This document shows, in pieces, positions 1-6,092 of a DNA stretch of 16,716 nucleotides (position 1 is its first letter; every line of letters begins with the position of its first letter). Below the pieces are notes generated by a model. It worked only from the letters and a program-made list of their open reading frames with translations, had not been told where the DNA came from and ran no database searches. The stretch is from NCBI GenBank assembly GCA_964535315.1, contig CAZHTS010000095.1:1-16716 (forward strand). Direction: 5' to 3'. The position numbers were made by a program, and so were the translations under genes. This DNA is from CAZHTS01 sp964535315. Its GTDB lineage: Bacteria; Chloroflexota; Anaerolineae; Anaerolineales; Anaerolineaceae.

Positions 1-23
1 GCCCGGCGCAACCCGTTTCCACG

Positions 24-59
24 AAAAAGGGATGCCTGATGATCCGGGCATCCCTTTTT
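24..59. terminator. bidirectional intrinsic terminator
   Basis: A perfect 13-bp inverted repeat (24-36 with 47-59) encloses a 10-base loop. The arms begin with five A and end with five T, so the hairpin carries a U-tract when read from either strand. It lies 20 bases past the stop of the minus-strand PHP gene and just inside the left edge, so it probably also ends a plus-strand gene lying outside the window. Bases 1-23 show no gene that can be identified. Confidence 0.88.
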
Positions 60-79
60 AATATCTTGCTCAAAAACCC

Positions 80-1381
80 TCAACAACCGAGCGAACGGGC
101 CGCCCGGCGCTGGCGCAGCCAGTTCGCCAGGCGTTCTTCCCCCCACGTACTGAGCACCGCCGGCGCCTCTAACCAGGCACGGCGCGCCACCGACACACCA
201 TATTTACTGCGTTCGAGCTGCTCGCTGCGGTGCGAATCGGTGTCGATCGTCAGCGGAATCCCCAGCTCGACCGCCTGGCGGGCGTGCACCTCGTCCAGAT
301 CCAGGCGCAATGGGTTGGAATTGATCTCCAGCGCCACCCCGCTGCGGCGGGCGGCCGGCAAAACCTCGTCCCAATCCAGGTCGGCGGCGGGCAGTTCAAA
401 CAACAGCCGGCCGGTAGGATGGGCGATGATATCTACCAACGGGTTCTGCATGGCGCGCAACAGGCGGCGGGTGATCTGGTGGCGCGGCTGCGTCAGATGA
501 TCGTGAAGCGAAGCCACCACCACGTCCATTTCGGCCAACGCCTCGGCCGGAAAATCCAGTTCGCCGTCCTCGCTAATATCCACCTCGATGCCGTGCAGCA
601 GGCGCAGACTCTTGCCCAACTTACGGCGCGCCTCACGGATATACTCAGCCTGCTGGCGCCATTTTTCAACCGTCAACAGACAGGAATGATCCGTAATCGC
701 CAACACCTTCAGGCCCAGCGAGCGCGCCTTTTCGGCCATATCCAAAATCGTACCGCTGCCGTCGCTCCATGTGGTATGACAGTGTAAATCGGCAACCAGA
801 TCGCTGCACTCGATCAGATGGGGCAGCGCGCCGCTCAGGGCAACGTCAATTTCGTGACCGTCTTCGCGTAGTTCGGGGGGAATGTAAGGCAAATCCAACG
901 CAGCGTATACCTCCTCCTCACTGGTACACGTCACCTCGCCCCGCGCCCCGCTCAGACCCCGCGCCCCCAGGCTCAGCCCGCGCCGGCTGGCCAGCTGGCT
1001 CAAGCGCTGATTATGTTGCATGGAACCGGTAAAAAATTGTAGCCGGCTGCCAAATCGCTCCGGAACGTCCACACACAACTGCACCCGGGCGGCGCCGTCC
1101 ATTTCCAGCCGGCAGGTATGCCCATCGATGCGTTGCATGCTGCGTACTTCGGGATGAGCGGCAAAAGCCGCCAGCACCTTTTCAGGCTGATCGCTGGCAA
1201 CGACCAGATCGACGCTCCCTACGGTTGGCTGCCAACGCCGCAAACTACCCGCCATCTCCACGCGTTGTACGCCCGGCTGCTGGCGCAACCAGTCCAGCCA
1301 GTGGTGCGCCATCCGGCGTGCATTGCGCAGCGGCAGGCGCTGTTCAGAATGAGATAAAACCTGTGAATCAAGAGTAACCAT
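80..1381 (-). CDS. PolX-like protein: degenerate nucleotidyltransferase domain plus intact PHP domain
   Basis: The 433-residue protein aligns by eye with the C-terminal three quarters of bacterial DNA polymerase X, which is usually about 570 residues. The N-terminal helix-hairpin-helix (8-kDa) domain is absent. Residues 40-190 match the palm/thumb region: AGSLRRW at 44-50, QFFTGS at 115-120, YIPPELRE at 166-173. The catalytic Asp pair normally in GDxD reads GSVD (55-58), and the third Asp, normally VDLRV, reads VQLCV with Gln at 101. Residues 195-433 are a PHP phosphoesterase domain with the usual metal ligands visible: H200, H202, D207, H232, E266, H293, H321, D382 and H384. The likely role is a metal-dependent 3'-5' exonuclease or phosphoesterase rather than a polymerase. 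An in-frame ATG at 1405 would add eight residues. I prefer 1381 because a TATAAT sits between the two ATGs. Confidence 0.85.
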   Translation of the reverse strand: MVTLDSQVLSHSEQRLPLRNARRMAHHWLDWLRQQPGVQRVEMAGSLRRWQPTVGSVDLVVASDQPEKVLAAFAAHPEVRSMQRIDGHTCRLEMDGAARVQLCVDVPERFGSRLQFFTGSMQHNQRLSQLASRRGLSLGARGLSGARGEVTCTSEEEVYAALDLPYIPPELREDGHEIDVALSGALPHLIECSDLVADLHCHTTWSDGSGTILDMAEKARSLGLKVLAITDHSCLLTVEKWRQQAEYIREARRKLGKSLRLLHGIEVDISEDGELDFPAEALAEMDVVVASLHDHLTQPRHQITRRLLRAMQNPLVDIIAHPTGRLLFELPAADLDWDEVLPAARRSGVALEINSNPLRLDLDEVHARQAVELGIPLTIDTDSHRSEQLERSKYGVSVARRAWLEAPAVLSTWGEERLANWLRQRRAARSLGC

Positions 1382-1388
1382 GCCGCCT

Positions 1389-1394
1389 ATTATA
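1389..1394 (-). promoter_or_regulatory. TATAAT -10 element placing transcription start at the ATG
   Basis: On the minus strand a perfect TATAAT ends seven bases before the ATG at 1381. Transcription would start at or next to that ATG, giving a leaderless mRNA. No good -35 element is visible at 16-18 bases. The alternative ATG at 1405 lies upstream of this box. If this -10 is used, that start is excluded. Confidence 0.4.
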
Positions 1395-1447
1395 CTCCCT
1401 GCCATACCCGCAATTCTTACAGCCCCCTGACAATATCGTTGCAGATC

Positions 1448-1481
1448 AATGTTTGATTAATGTATGTTAAGAAATGTTAAC
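1448..1481. promoter_or_regulatory. AT-rich tandem direct repeats, possible operator
   Basis: In the divergent region between the PHP gene and sixA, ATGTTAA occurs at 1464-1470 and again at 1474-1480, exactly 10 bases apart. A degenerate copy (ATGTTTG) is at 1449. Read on the minus strand this is TTAACA, four bases, TTAACA. Direct repeats spaced by one helical turn are typical of sites for OmpR/PhoB-family response regulators, and TTAACA resembles the Bacillus PhoP half-site. The block is AT-rich against GC-rich surroundings. Its regulatory role is inferred. Confidence 0.4.
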
Positions 1482-1522
1482 ACACTCCACCACCCTGCCA
1501 GAGCGGCCCAAAGGGTGACTCA

Positions 1523-1531
1523 TGTTATACT
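1523..1531 (+). promoter_or_regulatory. candidate extended -10 for sixA
   Basis: TGT followed directly by TATACT fits an extended -10 element. No convincing -35 is found at 16-18 bases. Transcription would start near 1538 and give a leader of about 60 bases to the sixA ATG. The tandem repeats at 1448-1481 would then lie about 55-90 bases upstream of the start, a plausible activator position. Confidence 0.4.
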
Positions 1532-1596
1532 TTTCAATGAACGGCCCCATACGCAATCATACGCTGTTCCTTTATGAACGGCGAGGAGGAACCCAG

Positions 1597-2088
1597 ATGA
1601 AAACCTTATTGCTGATGCGCCACGCCAAATCCAGTTGGAAACATGCCGAATTGGAAGATCACCAACGTCCGCTCAACAAACGCGGTGAAAAGGATGCGCC
1701 CATGATGGGCAAACTGCTCAAGGAAAAAGAGCTCATCCCGCAACGCATCCTGTCTTCCATCGCCGTGCGCGCCCGCCAGACCGTTTCGCTGCTGGCTGAA
1801 AAAGCCGGTTTCCACGGCCAGATCGATTACCTGGATATCTTCTACATGGCAGAGCCGCAGGTCTACCTGGAAGCCCTGACCTATCTGCCAGACGACGTCG
1901 AGCGGGTGATGATCGTGGGCCACAACCCCGGCCTGGAAGGATTGTTACAAATCCTCAGCAAGCGCGTTGAGGCGCTGCCCACCGCCGGCCTGGCCTATCT
2001 ATCGCTGCCGATCAAAAGCTGGAGCGAATTGAACGCAGAGACCAAAGGCGAACTGGTCGAGTTCTGGCGCCCCAAGGAATTGCGCTGA
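1597..2088 (+). CDS. sixA: SixA-type phosphohistidine phosphatase
   Basis: The 163-residue protein belongs to the histidine phosphatase (phosphoglycerate-mutase-like) superfamily and has the compact SixA size. The catalytic RHG-type motif appears as LLMRHAKSSW with H9 as the phospho-accepting histidine. S54-S55 and the ARQT segment near residue 60 match the second conserved block. VGHNPGLE carries the second histidine, H109. SixA proteins remove phosphate from phosphohistidine, for example on Hpt domains or nitrogen-PTS proteins; no such partner lies in this window. The start at 1597 is fixed by AGGAGGA at 1584-1590, six bases upstream. An in-frame ATG at 1522 sits at the candidate -10 and lacks a ribosome site. 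The TGA overlaps the next ATG by one base, so translational coupling to thioredoxin is likely. It is cytoplasmic, with no signal peptide. Confidence 0.9.
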   Translation: MKTLLLMRHAKSSWKHAELEDHQRPLNKRGEKDAPMMGKLLKEKELIPQRILSSIAVRARQTVSLLAEKAGFHGQIDYLDIFYMAEPQVYLEALTYLPDDVERVMIVGHNPGLEGLLQILSKRVEALPTAGLAYLSLPIKSWSELNAETKGELVEFWRPKELR

Positions 2089-2414
2089 TGGCTGTTTTTA
2101 TCCCGGTTGACGATGCCAGCTTTGAGCGTGAGGTATTGCAGTGCAGCCTGCCGGTTCTGGTTGAGTTTGGCGCCGAATGGTGCGGTCCGTGCAAACGGCT
2201 CGAACCCGAACTGGAGAAATTGGCGGCGCAATGGGCCGGGAAAGTGCGCCTGGCACAGGTCAACGTCGATGAAAGCGCCGCCACCGCCGGGCGATACCAG
2301 GTGATGGGCGTCCCCACCCTCATCCTGTTCGTAAACGGCCAGCCGCGCCAGCGCCTGAGCGGGTTTCAATCCCGCGAACGCATCCTCGAAAAACTCGCCC
2401 CAGAACTGGCCTGA
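2088..2414 (+). CDS. trxA: thioredoxin
   Basis: This is a classical 108-residue thioredoxin. The redox motif WCGPCK spans residues 31-36 with C32 and C35 as the dithiol/disulfide pair. The cis-proline loop GVPT is at 74-77 (P76), and the end helix is normal. It would serve as a cytoplasmic disulfide reductase fed by thioredoxin reductase, which is not in the window. The symbol is a family label, since other thioredoxin paralogues may exist in the genome. The ATG shares one base with the sixA stop and has no independent Shine-Dalgarno, so it is probably translated by re-initiation. A strong intrinsic terminator follows 20 bases after the stop, closing a two-gene transcript. Confidence 0.93.
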   Translation: MAVFIPVDDASFEREVLQCSLPVLVEFGAEWCGPCKRLEPELEKLAAQWAGKVRLAQVNVDESAATAGRYQVMGVPTLILFVNGQPRQRLSGFQSRERILEKLAPELA

Positions 2415-2434
2415 GCCGCCAATCGATACCGCTC

Positions 2435-2464
2435 AGAACGCAAAGCCCCCTTTGCGTTCTTTTT
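2435..2464 (+). terminator. intrinsic terminator after sixA-trx
   Basis: An 11-bp perfect stem (2435-2445 with 2450-2460) with a CCCC loop is followed by TTTT and an AT-rich stretch. It ends the sixA-thioredoxin transcript only 17 bases before the ATG of the S9 peptidase. Confidence 0.92.
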
Positions 2465-2481
2465 ATGATATGCTTGAAGGT

Positions 2482-4317
2482 ATGAACCCTTACCTGAGCG
2501 CTCAAATGGTCGCCCAGCACGTCCGCCTGGAAGACGTGCAATGGGATAGTGATGGCCAGACGCTGGTCTGGCTGGAAGGCCGCGCCGACCGCAACGTCCT
2601 GGTAGCTCGCCCATTGGCCGAAAGCCGCCGCGACCTGACCGCCATCCACACCCCGCGCGGCGGGGTCGGCTATGGCGGCGGCGAATTCACCGTCGCCGGC
2701 GGGGTCGTATTTTTCGCCGAGCGCGACGGCCGCCTGTACCGCCGCAGTCTGAGCTACGACCTGCCGCGCCCCATCCTGCAACCCTTTGGCGGCGCCGCCG
2801 CCCCGGCGGTCTCGCCGGACGGGCGCTGGGTGGTTTACGTGTTCAGCGATCAGCGCACCGACCTGCTGGCCCTGGTCGACAGCCAGGGGCTGGACTGGCC
2901 GGTGAAACTGGCAGAAGGCGCCGATTTTTACATGCAGCCGGTGTGGAGCCCGGACGGCGCCCGGCTGGCGTGGATCGAATGGGATCATCCCAACATGCCC
3001 TGGGACGGCGCCCGCCTCAAGCTGGGGCGTCTCGCCGGCACCCCGCCGCGCCTGGTCGAACAATTCGTCATCGCCGGCGACGAGCATACCCCCGTCAGTT
3101 CGCCGCGCTTCTCCCCCGACGGCCGCTGGTTGAGCTATCTGGCGGCCAACGGTGAATGGCAGGATGTGGTGCTCTACGCCCTCGACAGCGGCGAACGGCA
3201 TACCCTGGTCTCGGGCGACGGTTTCGACGTATCCACCCCCGCCTGGGTGCAGGGACAACGCTCTTACGGTTGGAGCGCCGGCAGCCAGGGCATCTATTAT
3301 CTACACAACGCCGGCGGTTTTGCCGGATTGAAATACGCCGGGCTGGACGGGCGCAACACGATCATCGACTGCGCCCCCTATACCTGGCTGCACCAGCTGG
3401 CCGTCTGCCCCACCGGCGAACAACTCGCCATGATCGCCTCGGCGGCCGGCCTGCCCGAACGGGTGGTGCGCTGGGACGGACAGCAATTGCACGTCGAGGC
3501 TTACAGCGAGAGCGAGAGCCTGCCCCCTGACGCGCTGCCCGCCCCGCAGCCACTGTCGTGGAAGACTGCACAGGGGGTTCGCGTGCACGGTATTTACTAC
3601 CCCCCGGCCGGCGAGCCGGCTGCTGCGCCGCCGCCGGCGATCGTGTACGTTCACGGCGGGCCGACCTCGCAGCGTTCGGCCGCCTACCTGGGCGAGATGG
3701 CTTACTTCAACACGCGCGGCTACGCCTGGCTGGACGTAAATTATCGCGGCAGTCACGGCTACGGGCGCACCTATCAAGACGCCCTGCGCCAGCACTGGGG
3801 CCTGGCCGATGTCGAAGACGTCGTCAGTGGCGCCGAGGCCCTGGTCTCCGGCGGGCTGGCGGATGGCAACCGCCTGGTCATCCGCGGCGGCAGCGCCGGC
3901 GGATACACCGTGCTCAACGCCCTCATCCGCCACCCTGGGCGCTTCAAAGCCGGCGTGTGCCTGTACGGCGTCAGCAACCTGTTTACCATCGCCCTGGAAA
4001 CGCACAAATTCGAAGAACATTACAACGATTCGCTGGTCGGCCCGTTGCCACAGGCGGCGCAGCGCTACCGCGACTGGTCGCCGGCCTTTCACGCCCAACA
4101 CATCCGCGACCCGCTGGCCATCTTCCAGGGCAATCAGGACCGCGTCGTGCCGCCCGGCCAGTCGGCCGAGATCGCTCGCGCCCTCGAACACAACCGCGTT
4201 CCCCATCTCTATCGCGTGTACGAAGGTGAAGGCCACGGCTTCCGCCGCGCCGACACCATCACCGATTACCTGCAACAGACCGAACGCTTCCTGGCCCAAT
4301 ACGTGCTGTACGCCTGA
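2482..4317 (+). CDS. S9-family (prolyl oligopeptidase-type) serine peptidase
   Basis: The 611-residue protein has the two-part S9 architecture. Residues 1-350 form a beta-propeller-like region with repeated SPDG motifs at 111, 156 and 211. Residues 360-611 form the alpha/beta-hydrolase domain. HGGPTS at 391-396 is the oxyanion region. The nucleophile elbow GGSAGG gives S471, GNQDRVVP gives D553, and GEGHGF gives H585, a complete triad. The family includes dipeptidyl and acylaminoacyl peptidases and removes short peptides or blocked residues; the substrate cannot be told from sequence. No signal peptide or membrane segment is seen, so it is probably cytoplasmic. An upstream in-frame TTG lies inside the preceding terminator. 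ATGs occur at 2470 and 2482; 2482 is chosen although its ribosome site (GAAGG, one base away) is poor. A TATGAT at 2464-2469 may give a nearly leaderless mRNA. Confidence 0.9.
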   Translation: MNPYLSAQMVAQHVRLEDVQWDSDGQTLVWLEGRADRNVLVARPLAESRRDLTAIHTPRGGVGYGGGEFTVAGGVVFFAERDGRLYRRSLSYDLPRPILQPFGGAAAPAVSPDGRWVVYVFSDQRTDLLALVDSQGLDWPVKLAEGADFYMQPVWSPDGARLAWIEWDHPNMPWDGARLKLGRLAGTPPRLVEQFVIAGDEHTPVSSPRFSPDGRWLSYLAANGEWQDVVLYALDSGERHTLVSGDGFDVSTPAWVQGQRSYGWSAGSQGIYYLHNAGGFAGLKYAGLDGRNTIIDCAPYTWLHQLAVCPTGEQLAMIASAAGLPERVVRWDGQQLHVEAYSESESLPPDALPAPQPLSWKTAQGVRVHGIYYPPAGEPAAAPPPAIVYVHGGPTSQRSAAYLGEMAYFNTRGYAWLDVNYRGSHGYGRTYQDALRQHWGLADVEDVVSGAEALVSGGLADGNRLVIRGGSAGGYTVLNALIRHPGRFKAGVCLYGVSNLFTIALETHKFEEHYNDSLVGPLPQAAQRYRDWSPAFHAQHIRDPLAIFQGNQDRVVPPGQSAEIARALEHNRVPHLYRVYEGEGHGFRRADTITDYLQQTERFLAQYVLYA

Positions 4318-4319
4318 GG

Positions 4320-5246
4320 CTAGCCGGCCTCGGGCAGCCGCGCCAGTACCTGCTCGGCCGCCCCGGCGCCCAACAAACCGGCAGCCGGCAGGCGTTGCAG
4401 CATCGTCCGCCAGCGCGGCTCGCGGGCAAACACAGCCTGAAAGACCGGCAAAGCCTCTTCCAACCGGCCCAGGTCGGCCAGTGTGACCGCCTGCCAGAAC
4501 GGCAGCTCGACGATATCGGGGGCCAGCCCGGCCGCCATCTGATAGGCCTGCAAAGCGTCTTCAACGGCGCCCTGCCCCAGCTTTTCGTCGCCCACGTTCA
4601 TATACTGGTAGGCGCGCTGCACCCTGACCAGCCGGCGCAGTTCGCCGATTGGGTCGGGGTGATCCTCGACGCGCAAATCGATGATGCGCCCGTCCCACGG
4701 GCGCATGTGCGCCTCGGTCGAGACGATCAGCATACAGGCGCTTTGTTGGCCGCGCGCATCCCCACCGGCGGCCTGCGCCGCATCCAACGCCCGCAACAGG
4801 CGTTCGGATAACTCACCGCTCGCCGCCCGGTACGCCTCGGCCATCGCCCCCCACACCCGGTGGTTGGCCATCATATTGGCCTGCACCGAGAAACCGCCGC
4901 CTTCATAATGACCGGCCTCGGCCACACAACGTTCGCCGGTATGCACGGCGCACCGCCCGGTGGCATCCAGCATCGCCACCTGGCGCAGGGCACGGCCTTC
5001 GTCGGCCAACAGCAGGCCATCCAGCGCCTGGCGCGGCGCACGCCCGGCGCGCAACAACGCCAGCCCCAATGGCCCATAACTGACATCGACCATCGACTGC
5101 GTGGCGACCACGCCCACACCCGGCTCGGCCCAGGCCACCACCGAACCCACCGAAAACCAGTGAGATTGCACCGCCACCCCCATCTGGCGCTGCTCGCCGT
5201 CCCAGGCCACAATTGAAAAGGTATGGGCAAAGGGCAAATATTTCAT
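4320..5246 (-). CDS. DUF1028 (Ntn-hydrolase-like) protein with TPR-like tail
   Basis: The 308-residue protein has the DUF1028 signature. HTFSIVAWD is near the N-terminus (8-16), GVAVQSHWFSVGSVVAWAEP at 23-42, GVGVVATQ at 43-50, and LRVEDHPDPIGELRRL at 191-206. DUF1028 proteins are predicted to have the Ntn-hydrolase fold; no reaction is established, so the substrate is unknown. Residues 212-282 look like two helical TPR-type repeats, an extension consistent with partner binding. The start at 5246 has GGGAGGT a few bases upstream; the ATG at 5270 lacks one. There is no signal peptide. The gene converges on the S9 peptidase with only two bases between the stop codons and no terminator hairpin between them. 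The nearby peptidase makes a peptide or amide substrate conceivable, but that is speculation. Confidence 0.88.
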   Translation of the reverse strand: MKYLPFAHTFSIVAWDGEQRQMGVAVQSHWFSVGSVVAWAEPGVGVVATQSMVDVSYGPLGLALLRAGRAPRQALDGLLLADEGRALRQVAMLDATGRCAVHTGERCVAEAGHYEGGGFSVQANMMANHRVWGAMAEAYRAASGELSERLLRALDAAQAAGGDARGQQSACMLIVSTEAHMRPWDGRIIDLRVEDHPDPIGELRRLVRVQRAYQYMNVGDEKLGQGAVEDALQAYQMAAGLAPDIVELPFWQAVTLADLGRLEEALPVFQAVFAREPRWRTMLQRLPAAGLLGAGAAEQVLARLPEAG

Positions 5247-5299
5247 CGCACTACCTCCCAGGGATAACACCGCTCACCCGTACGAATCAAGATACCTGC

Positions 5300-5308
5300 A
5301 TTGTATCA
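5300..5308 (-). promoter_or_regulatory. candidate extended -10 for the DUF1028 gene
   Basis: The minus strand reads TGA then TACAAT, an extended -10 pattern, about 54 bases upstream of the ATG at 5246. The leader would be about 47 bases and include the GGGAGGT ribosome site. No -35 match was seen at 17 bases. Confidence 0.4.
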
Positions 5309-5372
5309 GACCTTCTGGCGCGGGTGGGGCGGGAGAATGAAGGAAAGCTGTATACAGGCCTGCCCGGCAAGC

Positions 5373-5401
5373 TTGCAATTCAGACCAGAATCAACCATAA
5401 T
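5373..5401 (+). promoter_or_regulatory. candidate sigma-70-type promoter for the 63-aa/DUF4332 unit
   Basis: TTGCAA (5373-5378), a 17-base spacer and CATAAT (5396-5401) match the consensus at four and five of six positions. Start would be near 5408, giving a leader of about 62 bases. The leader contains an imperfect inverted repeat, GAATC at 5408-5412 with GATTC at 5426-5430, whose inner bases can also pair as TCTGA-CGC-TCAGA. It ends with AGGAGGG before the ATG. Confidence 0.5.
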
Positions 5402-5469
5402 GGTAAGGAATCAGTCTGACGCTCAGATTCAAGACGCATCTTTTCAATCAGGTTCAGGAGGGCACTTAC

Positions 5470-5661
5470 ATGGAAGAATTGGTTAAACTTGTCTCCGAAA
5501 AGACCGGGCTGCCCACAGAGACGGCCAAAACGGCGGTAGAAGTTGTCATCAACTTTCTCAAACAAAAACTCCCCGCCCCCATCGCCGGGCAGATTGATGC
5601 CGCTCTTTCCGGAGGCGGTGTAGACGGCGTGGTCAAGGGACTGGGGGGGCTGTTCGGATAG
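5470..5661 (+). CDS. 63-residue helical protein of unknown function
   Basis: A small acidic-to-neutral protein with an excellent ribosome site, AGGAGGG at 5456-5462, seven bases before ATG. Residues 3-47 look like two or three amphipathic helices containing TGLPTETAKTAVEVV and FLKQKLPAP. This recalls one half of a DUF2267 repeat, but I do not claim membership. The last 16 residues are glycine-rich, with GGG and GLGGLFG. There is no signal peptide, cysteine, or catalytic motif. It lies 14 bases upstream of the DUF4332 gene, in the same transcript and upstream of the same terminator, so the two products likely act together. The function is unknown; a small binding or assembly role would fit the size. 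Confidence 0.78.
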   Translation: MEELVKLVSEKTGLPTETAKTAVEVVINFLKQKLPAPIAGQIDAALSGGGVDGVVKGLGGLFG

Positions 5662-5675
5662 TCCTGGAGGAAAAC

Positions 5676-6080
5676 ATGGCCAAACTGACTGTGATCGAAG
5701 GTATTGGCGAAGCGTACGCCCAAAAACTGGCCGCCGCCGGCGTCCCTACCACCGCCGTGCTGCTGGAAAAGGGCTCCACGCCGGGCGGGCGCAAGGAAAT
5801 TGCCAGCCAGTCCGGCATCAGCGACGCCTTGATCCTGCAATGGGTCAATCACGTCGACCTGTTCCGCGTCAAGGGCATCGGTTCGGAATACGCCGACCTG
5901 CTGGAAGCGGCCGGCGTGGATACCGTCCCTGAACTGGCGCAGCGCAAGGCCGAAAACCTGTATCAAAAGTTGGTGGAAGTCAACAGCGCCAAGAAGCTGG
6001 TGCGCAAGCTGCCCACCCAGGCACAGGTTGTCGCCTGGGTCGAACAGGCCAAACAACTGCCACGCGTGGTCAATTACTGA
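5676..6080 (+). CDS. DUF4332 helix-hairpin-helix protein
   Basis: The 134-residue protein carries two helix-hairpin-helix-like units: IEGIGEAYAQKLAAAGV at residues 7-23 and VKGIGSEYADLLEAAGV near 66-82, each followed by helices. This is the DUF4332 pattern. The GIG turns are typical of HhH motifs that contact DNA backbone in other proteins, so DNA or nucleic-acid binding is plausible but not shown. No catalytic domain is attached, and there is no membrane segment or signal peptide. GGAGG at 5666-5670, five bases before ATG, sets the start. The gene follows the 63-residue protein by 14 bases and ends before a strong terminator. The terminator lies beyond the stop of the opposing hydrolase gene, so the two transcripts overlap. 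Confidence 0.85.
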   Translation: MAKLTVIEGIGEAYAQKLAAAGVPTTAVLLEKGSTPGGRKEIASQSGISDALILQWVNHVDLFRVKGIGSEYADLLEAAGVDTVPELAQRKAENLYQKLVEVNSAKKLVRKLPTQAQVVAWVEQAKQLPRVVNY

Positions 6081-6092
6081 TCCGCCCGATCG

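Noticed and set aside
2320..4299. Two long minus-strand ORFs opposite the S9 peptidase
   Set aside because: The S9 frame has a full catalytic triad and propeller motifs. The opposite frames are compositionally biased and match no family I recognise.
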